In this document: positions 17,182 to 25,263 of the stretch, in pieces
Layout: the number at the start of each line of letters is the position of its first letter
How positions within the stretch are numbered: position 1 is the stretch's first letter
NCBI GenBank assembly: GCA_019459145.1
Contig: JAIBEK010000037.1
Coordinates: 17,850 to 81,849 of the forward strand
Direction: 5' to 3'
From: Arenimonas sp.
Lineage (GTDB): Bacteria; Pseudomonadota; Alphaproteobacteria; Rhizobiales; Rhizobiaceae
DNA: 64,000 bases
The notes under the pieces: generated by a model
Database searches by the model: none
What the model saw: the letters and a program-made list of their open reading frames with translations, nothing else
Told to the model about the DNA's origin: nothing
Translations under genes and position numbers: made by a program

Positions 17182-18960
17182 TCAAACCAGCTGGCGGCCC
17201 TTGGCGTCGATGGCATTCGCCACCGCCTCGTCGGTCGCCTCGTCGGGCAGCAGCATTTCATTGTGCGCCTTGCCCGACGGGATCATCGGGAAGCAGTTGG
17301 CGAGGTTGGCGACGCGGCAGTCGAAGATCACCGGCTTCTTGACGTTGATCATCTCGAGGATGGCGTCGTCGAGATCGTCCGGCTTCTCGCAGCGCAGGCC
17401 GACCGCGCCATAGGCATCCGCCAGTTTGACGAAGTCCGGCAGCGCCTCGGTATAGGAGTGCGACAGACGGTTGCCGTGCAGCAGCTGCTGCCACTGGCGG
17501 ACCATGCCCATGTACTGGTTGTTGAGGATGAAGATTTTGACCGGCGCCTCATACTGCACGGCGCAGGACATTTCCTGAATGCACATCTGGATCGAGGCAT
17601 CGCCGGCAATGTCGATGACCAGGCTTTCCGGATGGGCGATCTGCACGCCGATCGCCGCCGGGAAGCCGTAGCCCATGGTGCCGAGACCACCCGAGGTCAT
17701 CCAGCGGTTCGGCTCCTCGAAGCCGAAATACTGCGCCGCCCACATCTGGTGCTGGCCGACTTCCGTGGTGATGTAGGTGTCGCGGCCCTGCGTCAGCGCC
17801 GACAGCCGCTCGATGGCGTATTGCGGCATGATGACGTCCTTCGACGGCGTATAGGCGAAGGAATTGCGCGCCCGCCACTTCTCGACGCTCACCTTCCACT
17901 CGGCCGTCTGGGCGGCGTCCGGCTTCTTCGGAAGCGCCCGCCACAGGCGGACCATGTCTTCCAGCACATGGCCGACATCGCCGGTGATCGGCACGTCGAC
18001 GCGGACGTTCTTGTGGATCGACGACGGATCGATATCGATGTGGATCTTCTTCGAGTTCGGCGAGAACGCGTTGAGGCGACCGGTGATACGGTCGTCGAAG
18101 CGTGCGCCGATGCAGACCATGACGTCGCAATCATGCATCGCCATGTTCGCCTCGTAGGAACCGTGCATGCCGAGCATGCCGAGCCAGTTCTTGCCCGAGG
18201 CCGGATAGGAGCCGAGACCCATCAGGGTCGAGGTGATCGGGAAATCGGTCAGTTCGACCAGTTCACGCAGCAGCTTGGAGGCTTCCGGCCCGGAATTGAC
18301 GACCCCGCCACCCGAATAGATGATCGGCCGGCGCGCATTGGCCATCAGCTCGACGGCTGCGCGGATGGCGTTGATGTCGCCCTGCACCTTCGGCTGATAG
18401 CTCTTCTGGATGATGTGGTTGGACGGCGGCGTATAGGTGCCGGTGGCAAACTGCACGTCCTTCGGCACGTCGACCAGGACAGGGCCTGGGCGGCCGGACT
18501 GGGCGATGCGGAAGGCCTCGTGGATGATGCGGGCGAGATCGTTGACGTCCTTGACCAGCCAGTTGTGCTTGGTGCACGGCCGGGTAATGCCGACGGTGTC
18601 GCATTCCTGGAAGGCGTCGGAACCGATCAGCGAGGTCGGGACCTGGCCGGAGATGCAGACGAGCGGAACGCTGTCCATCAGCGCATCCTGCAGCGGCGTC
18701 ACCGCATTGGTGGCGCCCGGGCCGGAGGTCACCAGCATGACGCCGACCTTGCCGGTGGAGCGGGCATAGCCTTCGGCCGCATGGCCGGCGCCCTGCTCGT
18801 GGCGCACCAGGATGTGCTGGATGTCGTCCTGCTGGAAGATCTCGTCATAGATCGGCAACACGGCGCCGCCGGGATAGCCGAAGATATGCTCGACCCCGTT
18901 GTCCTTCAGCGCCTTGAGGACGATCTCGGCGCCCGTCATCTGATTGTCTTTGCCCGTCAT
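17182..18960 (-). CDS. ilvI: Acetolactate synthase large (catalytic) subunit
   Basis: A thiamine diphosphate and FAD enzyme that condenses two pyruvates to acetolactate, or pyruvate with 2-oxobutyrate, opening valine, leucine and isoleucine synthesis. At 592 residues it has the usual three domains. The catalytic glutamate lies in ILVRHEQGAGHAAEGYAR (about residues 45-62). The FAD region is in the middle. The TPP/Mg site GDASIQMCIQEMSC follows near residue 455. An internal alternative start at MTGAEIVLKALK lies seven codons in. It is the first gene of the ilvIH operon, with an Ile/Leu/Val leader peptide and terminator 68-183 bases upstream. Confidence 0.97.
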   Translation of the reverse strand: MTGKDNQMTGAEIVLKALKDNGVEHIFGYPGGAVLPIYDEIFQQDDIQHILVRHEQGAGHAAEGYARSTGKVGVMLVTSGPGATNAVTPLQDALMDSVPLVCISGQVPTSLIGSDAFQECDTVGITRPCTKHNWLVKDVNDLARIIHEAFRIAQSGRPGPVLVDVPKDVQFATGTYTPPSNHIIQKSYQPKVQGDINAIRAAVELMANARRPIIYSGGGVVNSGPEASKLLRELVELTDFPITSTLMGLGSYPASGKNWLGMLGMHGSYEANMAMHDCDVMVCIGARFDDRITGRLNAFSPNSKKIHIDIDPSSIHKNVRVDVPITGDVGHVLEDMVRLWRALPKKPDAAQTAEWKVSVEKWRARNSFAYTPSKDVIMPQYAIERLSALTQGRDTYITTEVGQHQMWAAQYFGFEEPNRWMTSGGLGTMGYGFPAAIGVQIAHPESLVIDIAGDASIQMCIQEMSCAVQYEAPVKIFILNNQYMGMVRQWQQLLHGNRLSHSYTEALPDFVKLADAYGAVGLRCEKPDDLDDAILEMINVKKPVIFDCRVANLANCFPMIPSGKAHNEMLLPDEATDEAVANAIDAKGRQLV

Positions 18961-19027
18961 GCCTCTTCCCGTCTCATTCTGTCTTGCTGGATTGTCTTTG
19001 AAGGGGTGCTACCCCGGTTTCGGCCAT

Positions 19028-19052
19028 AAAAAAAGGCCCCTTTGAGGAGCCT
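19028..19052 (-). terminator. Attenuator terminator of the ilvIH operon
   Basis: On the minus strand AGGCTCC, a five-base loop, then GGGGCCT and seven T. The stem has six Watson-Crick pairs and one G-U pair. It lies between the Ile/Leu/Val leader peptide and ilvI, so it is the regulated terminator of a classic attenuator. Confidence 0.88.
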
Positions 19053-19060
19053 GTTTGTCT

Positions 19061-19108
19061 GCGCATGGGTGGCTGTCGCCGGATGGTTACACCACCCTGC
19101 CCATGCGC
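19061..19108 (-). ncRNA. Pause (1:2) hairpin of the ilv attenuator
   Basis: GCGCATGGG (19061-19069) pairs perfectly with CCCATGCGC (19100-19108), and the inner GGGTGG can alternatively pair with CCACCC (19067-19072 with 19092-19097). The structure covers the 3' half of the leader peptide, so a ribosome stalled at the Ile/Leu/Val codons would open it and allow an alternative fold. Confidence 0.7.
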
Positions 19109-19143
19109 TTTCCCACCACGATAAGGATCTGCGAAATCTTCAT
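19087..19143 (-). CDS. ilv leader peptide (attenuation)
   Basis: An 18-codon reading frame, MKISQILIVVGKRMGRVV, with a run of isoleucine, leucine and valine codons (I-L-I-V-V), just what a branched-chain attenuator needs. It has no ribosome site. A promoter-like pair upstream would start transcription at or within a few bases of its ATG, so it may be translated as a leaderless message. The Sinorhizobium trp leader is known to be leaderless. Scarcity of charged Ile, Leu or Val tRNA would stall the ribosome and prevent the terminator at 19028-19052 from forming. Confidence 0.88.
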   Translation of the reverse strand: MKISQILIVVGKRMGRVV

Positions 19144-19151
19144 GGGAAGAA

Positions 19152-19180
19152 GTGATAGACACAAATAGGACAGGCGTCAA
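19152..19180 (-). promoter_or_regulatory. Probable ilvIH promoter
   Basis: On the minus strand, TTGACG (19180-19175) and TATCAC (19157-19152) are 17 bases apart. The expected start of transcription would fall at about 19144-19146, right at the leader peptide ATG (19143). Confidence 0.6.
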
Positions 19181-19308
19181 CGCGGAAGAGCCCAAAAACC
19201 GGCCCAAAAGGACCGCGAACGCGGCGCAGATGCACAGATATCGCGCCTTTCTTATACACCCTGTTAAAGCCTGCGGCATTAGACTGTAGCCCGACCAGGG
19301 AGCGGATA

Positions 19309-21552
19309 TTGCGCAATAATGATCTCCAGACATCCGGCCAGGCCGGCGAACAGGATCGCCGCGACCAGATGGCGCGGGGAAACCGCTTCCTCGGCCGCGT
19401 CGTTGCCTGCAACGGTTCGCGCGCGACGATCGCAGCCATCGCCGAGGCCGGCGGCACGGATCTGACCGAACTCTGGTCGGTCGGCCGGCTGATCTCGATC
19501 ACCGTCGGTAACAACCGCGTCGTGGCGCTCGCCTATTCGATGCAGACCGGCACGAAGAACTGGGGTGAAGGCGAGGACAACACCTTCCTCATCGAGGTCG
19601 AACTGCTCGGCGAAGTGCATGTCGGCGAGGATGGCAGCGAGCTCTTCTCGACCGGCATTTCGCGCTACCCCTATCTCGGCGCCATCGCCCATCGCATCCG
19701 AGCCGCCGATCTTCTGCGCATCTACGACACCCGCAAGGGCGACACTGCCGTGATCGGCAAGATCACCCAGGACGAGAGTATTGATGCAACGATCCACGTT
19801 CCCTCCATGCTGTCCAAGCATTTTGCCGTGGTCGGCTCGACCGGCGTCGGCAAATCGACGGCCGTCTCGCTGCTCCTGCGCAAGGCGATCGAGAGCGACC
19901 CCAAGCTGCGCGTGCTGATCCTCGACCCGCACAACGAATTTGCCGCCGCCTTCCCCGAGCACGCCGTGGTCATCGATACCGACACGCTCGACCTGCCCTT
20001 CTGGCTGATGCGGCTGGAGGAATTCGCCGAGGTTTTGTTCCGTGGTCGTCCGCCGGTCGCCGAAGAACTCGACATCCTGCGCGACCTGATGCCCGAGGCC
20101 AAGCGTGCCTTCCGCGGCAATGAGAGCGCGCTGATGCGCCGCTCCAGCGACAAGAGCTCGATCACCGCCGACACGCCAGTGCCCTACCGCATCGCCGACC
20201 TGCTGGCGCTGATCGACGAGCGCATCGGCCGGCTCGAGGGCCGCGGCGAAAAGCCCATGCTGCGCGCGCTGAAGATGCGCATCATGGCGGCGATCAACGA
20301 CCCGCGCTACCATTTCATGTTCTCCAACAACACGATCAGCGACACGATCATGGAGACGATCGCCCACATCTTCCGTATCCCCGGAGACGACCGGCCGATC
20401 TCGACCTTCCAACTCGCCGGCATCCCGTCGGAGGTGGTCAATTCCGTGGCTTCCGTTCTCTGCCGCATGGCGTTTGAGCTGGCGCTCTGGTCGAACGGCG
20501 CGATCCACATGCTGGTCGTGTGCGAGGAAGCCCACCGCTACGTGCCGGCCGACCCCAATCTCGGCTTTTTCCCGACACGCCAGGCGATTGCCCGCATCGC
20601 CAAGGAAGGCCGCAAATACGGCGTGTCGCTCGGCATCATCACCCAGCGCCCCGGCGAACTCGACCAGACCATCCTGTCGCAGTGCTCGACGCTCTTTGCC
20701 ATGCGCCTTGCCAATGACCGCGACCAGGAGATCATCCGCTCGGCGATCCCGGATTCGTCGATCTCCACCACCAGCTTCATCTCGTCGATCGGCAATGGCG
20801 AAGCCATCGCCTTTGGTGAAGCCATCGCCGTGCCGATGCGCATGCGTTTTTCGAGGGTCGACGAAAGCCACCTGCCGAAGGCCAACGGCGTCACCGCCAA
20901 GGCATCCGACGACGGCCCGGACACGGTCGACCTGCGCACCATCGTCAGCCGCATGCGCGCCATTGCCGGCCCCGACATCTCTGCCTTCCAGCAGAGTTTC
21001 GACGGCGGGCAGCCGGATGATCCAGGCTATTCGAATGCAGGCTACTCGAATGCCGGCGAGCCCGACGACGCCACGTCGCCGGACGCGCCATCCGCGGCAT
21101 TGCATGATCCCGAAACCATGCCCGACCTCGGCCACGACGCCACCTTCGAGGAAATCCGCCAGGCCCTGATGACCCCGCCGCCGCACGCTCCGCAGCCGGT
21201 CCTCCGCCAGCCGGAACCAGCCTTCGAGCGCTCCGCCCCGCCGATCGACACCCTGCGCTCAGACACCTCCCGATCAGACACGACGCGATCGGATACGACG
21301 CGGGCAGACGCCCCGCCGATCGAACCCTACCGCCCCGACATGTTGCCGCGCACGGCACGGACGGAGGAGCCACCCCGCTACGCCCGCCGGCTCGACGATC
21401 CGACGGACACCGTCCGCGACCCCTATGCCGCGCGCCCGCAGCCGCCGCTGGAACGAACCGAACCCGCCCCATCGATCCGCCGCGAACCGGGCTCGTCGCT
21501 GCGCGAAAGCATCCTGAAGAAGCCGCTGTCGAGCCTTTATCGCAAGGATTGA
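19309..21552 (+). CDS. HerA-like ATP-binding protein (DUF87/FtsK-HerA class)
   Basis: A 747-residue P-loop ATPase. The N-terminal beta-barrel (HAS-barrel-like) spans about residues 20-150. Walker A is VVGSTGVGKST (about 174-184), Walker B is MLVVCEEAHRYVP (about 401-413), and GIITQRPGELDQTILSQC follows. This is the HerA helicase/translocase core. The last 200 residues are low-complexity, rich in Pro, Asp, Ser, Thr and Arg, with short repeats such as LRSDTSRSDTTRSD, and are probably disordered. The TTG start at 19309 follows AGGGAG; an ATG at 19369 is the alternative. There is no nurA neighbour. Its role (DNA processing or defence) is unknown. Confidence 0.87.
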   Translation: MRNNDLQTSGQAGEQDRRDQMARGNRFLGRVVACNGSRATIAAIAEAGGTDLTELWSVGRLISITVGNNRVVALAYSMQTGTKNWGEGEDNTFLIEVELLGEVHVGEDGSELFSTGISRYPYLGAIAHRIRAADLLRIYDTRKGDTAVIGKITQDESIDATIHVPSMLSKHFAVVGSTGVGKSTAVSLLLRKAIESDPKLRVLILDPHNEFAAAFPEHAVVIDTDTLDLPFWLMRLEEFAEVLFRGRPPVAEELDILRDLMPEAKRAFRGNESALMRRSSDKSSITADTPVPYRIADLLALIDERIGRLEGRGEKPMLRALKMRIMAAINDPRYHFMFSNNTISDTIMETIAHIFRIPGDDRPISTFQLAGIPSEVVNSVASVLCRMAFELALWSNGAIHMLVVCEEAHRYVPADPNLGFFPTRQAIARIAKEGRKYGVSLGIITQRPGELDQTILSQCSTLFAMRLANDRDQEIIRSAIPDSSISTTSFISSIGNGEAIAFGEAIAVPMRMRFSRVDESHLPKANGVTAKASDDGPDTVDLRTIVSRMRAIAGPDISAFQQSFDGGQPDDPGYSNAGYSNAGEPDDATSPDAPSAALHDPETMPDLGHDATFEEIRQALMTPPPHAPQPVLRQPEPAFERSAPPIDTLRSDTSRSDTTRSDTTRADAPPIEPYRPDMLPRTARTEEPPRYARRLDDPTDTVRDPYAARPQPPLERTEPAPSIRREPGSSLRESILKKPLSSLYRKD

Positions 21553-21623
21553 CGGGCGACATCGACGGGTACCGCGCCCTGTTCCGTACCGTCCCTTATC
21601 TTCAACGTCACACGATCAAAATG

Positions 21624-21733
21624 GCCCCTCACCCTGACCCTCTCCCCGCTTGCGGGGAGAGGGAACGGCCACCGCAGCGCCGCTTGTCCCTTCTCCCCGC
21701 CTGCGGGGAGAAGGTGCCGGCAGGCGGAGGGGC
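21624..21733. repeat. GC-rich palindromic intergenic repeat (rhizobial type)
   Basis: A 110-base element bounded by GCCCCTC and GAGGGGC. It contains two further hairpins, CCCTCTCCCC/GGGGAGAGGG and CTTCTCCCC/GGGGAGAAG. It lies between the HerA-like gene and miaA. The same hairpin pair occurs inside the helicase gene at 51297-51432, so it is a dispersed repeat. Confidence 0.85.
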
Positions 21734-21760
21734 AACGCGCCGCACGTCGGTCGCCGCCCC

Positions 21761-22651
21761 TCAGCCGATCCTCTGCCAACTCTCGTCCATCTGGTTGCGG
21801 AACCAGGTCATCTGCCGCTTGGCATATTGCCGTGTGGCGGCCGAGGCCGTCTCGATTACCTGATCCGGCGTCAACTCGCCGCGCAGCATGGCGGCGATCT
21901 GCGACACGCCGATCGCCTTCATCGCCGGCATCTCCGGCGAAAGCCCAAGCTTGAGCAGCGCCTCGACTTCGGCCACCGCGCCTTCGTCGAACATGGTCTC
22001 GAAGCGCCGGTTGATCCGCTCGTGCAGCAGCTTGCGGTCCGGCAGCTTGACGATCTTGCGCGCCCGCTCGGGATCGACGATCACCGGCCCGCCCTGCCCC
22101 TGGAAATCGGCAATCGACCGGCCGGTCGCCTCCAGCACCTCCAGCGCCCGCACGATGCGTTGCCCGTCCTGACGACCGAGCCGCGCAGCCATCGCCGGAT
22201 CGCGGCTTTCGAGCGCCAGGTACAGAGCCTCCGGCCCCTCCGCGATCAGGCGCTCACGCAGGCGAGTGCGTATCTCCTCCGGAATGGCCGGCATGTCGTC
22301 GAGCCCGCCGGTCAGCGCCTTGAAATAGAGCCCGGTCCCGCCGACGATCACCGGCATCACGCGCCTCGCCTTCAAATCCGTGATCAGTGCCGCCGCTTCC
22401 CGCAGCCAGTCGCCAGTCGAATAGGCAGCACCCGCCGGCACATGGCCGTAGAGATGGTGCGGCACGCCCTCCATCTCCTCCTCCGAAGGCCGCGCCGTCA
22501 GCACCCTCAGCGTGTCGTAGACCTGCATGCTGTCGGCATTGATGACGTGGCCGCCATGCCGCTTTGCCAGTTCCAGCGCCAGCCCGGACTTGCCGCTGGC
22601 GGTCGGCCCGGTTATCAGGATCGCGTCGATGTCGTTTTCAGGGTTTTCCAT
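21761..22651 (-). CDS. miaA: tRNA dimethylallyltransferase
   Basis: This enzyme transfers an isopentenyl group from dimethylallyl diphosphate to N6 of adenosine 37 in tRNAs reading U-starting codons. It has 296 residues. The P-loop LITGPTASGKSGLA (residues 12-25) is intact, as are INADSMQVYDTLRVLTARP, PVIVGGTGLYFKAL and the C-terminal AIGVSQIAAMLRG and YAKRQMTWFRNQ. The start codon overlaps the start codon of the divergent serB. GAAGG before it favours the second of two adjacent ATG codons. Promoters of both genes must therefore lie inside each other. Confidence 0.95.
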   Translation of the reverse strand: MENPENDIDAILITGPTASGKSGLALELAKRHGGHVINADSMQVYDTLRVLTARPSEEEMEGVPHHLYGHVPAGAAYSTGDWLREAAALITDLKARRVMPVIVGGTGLYFKALTGGLDDMPAIPEEIRTRLRERLIAEGPEALYLALESRDPAMAARLGRQDGQRIVRALEVLEATGRSIADFQGQGGPVIVDPERARKIVKLPDRKLLHERINRRFETMFDEGAVAEVEALLKLGLSPEMPAMKAIGVSQIAAMLRGELTPDQVIETASAATRQYAKRQMTWFRNQMDESWQRIG

Positions 22652-22652
22652 C

Positions 22653-23543
22653 ATGGCCTTCGTTGCCACGCTTCTCGCCAATCCGTCAAATCCGATCCTT
22701 GAGCCCGCGCTTGCCGAGCGCGCCGCCGAGAGCCTCAAGGCATCCGGCCTCTACTGGCTCGCCGACGGAATCGCCTGCGACATCGTGCTGAAGGACGGCA
22801 CTGACGAAAAGGCCGCCGAAGCTTCGCTCCGCGCGCTGGTCAGCGATCAGAAGATCGACGTCACCGTGCAGGACGCCGACACGCGGCGCAAGAAATTCCT
22901 GATCGCCGACATGGATTCGACCATGATCGGCCAGGAATGCATCGACGAACTGGCGGCCGAAGTCGGCCTCAAGGACAAGGTGTCGCTGATCACCGCCCGC
23001 GCCATGAACGGCGAGATCGCCTTCGAGCCGGCGCTTCGGGAACGCGTCGCGCTGCTGAAGGGCCTGCCGATCAAGGTGGTCGACGAGGTGATCGAAAAGC
23101 GCATCACGCTCACCCCCGGCGGCCTGGAACTGATCGCCACGATGAAGGCCAAGGGCCACTATACGGCCCTCGTCTCCGGCGGCTTCACCGTCTTTACCGC
23201 GCCGATCTCCGCCCGCCTCGGTTTCAACGAGAATCGGGCCAACATCCTTCTGGAACAGGACGGCTTTCTCACCGGCGAAGTGGCCGAACCGATCCTCGGC
23301 AAGCAGGCCAAGGTCGACGCGCTGGTCGACATCGCCGCCCGCCTCGGCATCGATACCCATGACGCGATCGCCGTCGGCGACGGCGCCAATGATCTCGGCA
23401 TGCTGGAACTTGCCGGTTCGGGCGTCGCTCTGCACGCCAAGCCCTCGGTCGCCGCCCAGGCGAAAATCCGCATCGACCACGGCGACCTGACCGCCCTGCT
23501 CTACCTCCAGGGTTATCGCAAGACCGATTTCGTCACGCCCTGA
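22653..23543 (+). CDS. serB: Phosphoserine phosphatase
   Basis: The last step of serine synthesis: hydrolysis of O-phosphoserine by a HAD-superfamily enzyme. It has 296 residues. An N-terminal ACT-like domain (about 1-75) is followed by the HAD core, with nucleophile Asp86 and acid/base Asp88 in LIADMDSTMIGQECIDELA. Motif II is LVSGGFTVF, and motif III is AVGDGANDLGML. The ATG at 22653 follows AGGG. The start codon overlaps that of miaA on the other strand. The 19-base gap to the GNAT gene downstream suggests an operon. Confidence 0.95.
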   Translation: MAFVATLLANPSNPILEPALAERAAESLKASGLYWLADGIACDIVLKDGTDEKAAEASLRALVSDQKIDVTVQDADTRRKKFLIADMDSTMIGQECIDELAAEVGLKDKVSLITARAMNGEIAFEPALRERVALLKGLPIKVVDEVIEKRITLTPGGLELIATMKAKGHYTALVSGGFTVFTAPISARLGFNENRANILLEQDGFLTGEVAEPILGKQAKVDALVDIAARLGIDTHDAIAVGDGANDLGMLELAGSGVALHAKPSVAAQAKIRIDHGDLTALLYLQGYRKTDFVTP

Positions 23544-23562
23544 GCCGCAACGGAGAGCGGCC

Positions 23563-24108
23563 ATGGCACCGATCCTTGAGACGCAGCGTCTGATCCTACG
23601 CAACTGGCAGGACGACGACCGCGACCTGTTTCGCGAGATTAACCGCGATCCCAAGGTGATGGAGTTCTTTCCCTTCCGCCGCACCCCGGAGGAAGCCGAC
23701 GCGATGATGCAGCGCATGCGTGCCATGATCGACGAGACGGGTCTCGGTTGCTACGCGGTGGAATTGAAGCAGAGTGCCGAGCCGATCGGCTTCTGTGGCC
23801 TGTCCAAGCCAGACCTCGCCCCGATCCTGCCCGAAGCGACCGTCGAGGTCGGCTGGCGGCTCGCCACCCGCTTCTGGGGCCAGGGCTACGTCACGGAAGC
23901 GGCCCGCGCGCTCATCGATTTCGGATTCGCGACCAAGGGCTTATCCGAAATCGTTTCCTTCGCGGTTGAAGCCAACAGCCGCTCGACCGCAGTCATGCAG
24001 CGGATCGGTATGCGCCGCGACGCGGATGGCGATTTCGACCATCCGCGGGTCCCCGACACCCATCCGCATCTGAAGCGGCACGTCCTTTACCGGATCGGCC
24101 GGCCCTAG
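23563..24108 (+). CDS. GNAT family N-acetyltransferase (RimJ/RimL type)
   Basis: A 181-residue acetyl-CoA-dependent transferase. Family marks are LETQRLILRNWQDDDRDLFREINRDPKVMEFFP at the N-terminus, the acetyl-CoA loop around VGWRLATRFWGQGYVTEAARALIDFGF, and VEANSRSTAVMQRIGMR. It resembles the group that acetylates N-termini of ribosomal proteins or small amines. It follows serB after 19 bases on the same strand. The substrate is not predictable. Confidence 0.9.
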   Translation: MAPILETQRLILRNWQDDDRDLFREINRDPKVMEFFPFRRTPEEADAMMQRMRAMIDETGLGCYAVELKQSAEPIGFCGLSKPDLAPILPEATVEVGWRLATRFWGQGYVTEAARALIDFGFATKGLSEIVSFAVEANSRSTAVMQRIGMRRDADGDFDHPRVPDTHPHLKRHVLYRIGRP

Positions 24109-24109
24109 A

Positions 24110-24154
24110 GTTTGTCAGGGAAAAGTGGGAACCGGTTTTCCAGAAAAGACAAAC
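24110..24154. repeat. REP-like palindrome containing AAGTGGGAACCGGTTTTCC
   Basis: GTTTGTC (24110-24116) and GACAAAC (24148-24154) bound an inner GGGAAAA/TTTTCC region with the core AACCGGTT. This core is very common between genes in Hyphomicrobiales. It starts two bases after the GNAT stop codon. Confidence 0.75.
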
Positions 24155-24168
24155 GAAAACAACAGAGT

Positions 24169-24207
24169 TAGAGTCTGGCTGGTTCAGAATGAACCTGACA
24201 GACTCTA
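24169..24207. repeat. Second palindromic repeat, TAGAGTCTG...CAGACTCTA
   Basis: Two nested perfect stems: TAGAGTCTG/CAGACTCTA outside and GGTTCA/TGAACC inside, with 3-base internal loops. It is a REP/BIME-like element between the convergent GNAT and methyltransferase genes and could terminate or protect either transcript. Confidence 0.8.
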
Positions 24208-24227
24208 AGGCTTGAACAGGGGCGCGC

Positions 24228-24989
24228 TCAGGCGCCCTTGACGATGTAGCCGCCCGGCGCATTGGCCCAGGGGAAACGCTTGACCGGCGCGACGATGCCG
24301 TTCTTGTGGGCGAAATCGTCCCAGGCCCGGGTCTCGCCTGGCCATTTGCTCGTCGCGTACTCGTCGAGGATCAACACGCCGCCCGGTACCAGCCGGTCCC
24401 AACAATGCTCGAGAATGGTCTTGGTCGGCTCATAGATGTCGACGTCGACATTGATCAGGCAAAAGCGCGATTCCGGGTTCTGTTCCAGCCATTCCGGCAG
24501 GGTCTTGGAAATGTCGCCCTCGACGATCTGGCCGCGTCCGGTGGGCAGCACGCCATCTTCATTGTGCAGTTTCAGGAGTTCGCGGAACTCGTCGAGGAAA
24601 TTCTCGGAGCTCAAGCCCCCGACTTCCTTCTGCACGTTGGCGTCGTGGGCGCCGTCTTCCTCATGCAGGCTCGGAAAGCCGGCAAAGCTGTCGAAGCCGA
24701 TCACCTTCTTGTGGGTCGCGGTCGGAGTCAGCACTTCGATGAACTTGTGCCAGCTGAAGAAGGACTTGCCGTAGTAGACGCCGAAATCGGCATAGTGCCC
24801 CGGCAGTTCCACCGTCAGCTTGAACAACTCGTAATGCGCCAGCTGCCGGATGAACGAGCGCCGGCTGACATAGGTCGGAAACAGATCAAGATAATGGCGC
24901 ACGTCGTGCGGCCAGCGGGTGGTGATCTCGTTGAGCTTGCTGAAAAACTTGCTCTCGCCATCCGAGGGGTAGAAAAAAGTATCCTTCAT
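24228..24989 (-). CDS. Class I SAM-dependent methyltransferase (TylF/macrocin O-methyltransferase-like)
   Basis: A 253-residue methyltransferase. The SAM-binding strand is HYADFGVYYGKSFFSW (about residues 63-78), then VIGFDSFAGFPSLHEEDG, CLINVDVDIYEPTKTILEHCWDRLVPGGVLILDEY and a C-terminal GGYIVKG. The arrangement fits the TylF group, which methylates sugar hydroxyls or similar acceptors. I chose the ATG at 24989 (MKDTFFYPSDGES) because the frame upstream has no family similarity. It is a single gene with no sugar-biosynthesis neighbours, so the acceptor is unknown. Confidence 0.8.
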   Translation of the reverse strand: MKDTFFYPSDGESKFFSKLNEITTRWPHDVRHYLDLFPTYVSRRSFIRQLAHYELFKLTVELPGHYADFGVYYGKSFFSWHKFIEVLTPTATHKKVIGFDSFAGFPSLHEEDGAHDANVQKEVGGLSSENFLDEFRELLKLHNEDGVLPTGRGQIVEGDISKTLPEWLEQNPESRFCLINVDVDIYEPTKTILEHCWDRLVPGGVLILDEYATSKWPGETRAWDDFAHKNGIVAPVKRFPWANAPGGYIVKGA

Positions 24990-25263
24990 GTGTCCGATGC
25001 GCCTTCCCGCCTGGTCGCCTCCGGTCGACACCGCCATCGAAGATGGGCCTTGAGTCGTCGCCGATGCGTCTATGTGCTGGAAGCAGCCTAGGCGGTGAAA
25101 CTTGTCCCAGGCTGTGAGCTTCCCGGCGGCCAAAGGCCCCAGATCTGTCGCGTTTCGGCACGCCTCGTCCGGCGTTAATCGAACGCTCACGCTGTTTTAA
25201 TCTACCCGCCCGGCGCGTCCACGCTTCATGAGCTTTTAAGTACCTGCATTTATTCTAATATCC

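Noticed and set aside
17158..19029. Long open frame (623 codons) on the plus strand opposite ilvI
   Set aside because: It mirrors the codon bias of the certain ilvI gene, has Arg/Asp/His-rich low-complexity sequence and no family pattern.
19279..21186. Open frame of 635 codons opposite the HerA-like gene
   Set aside because: Antisense shadow. The opposite strand carries intact Walker motifs.
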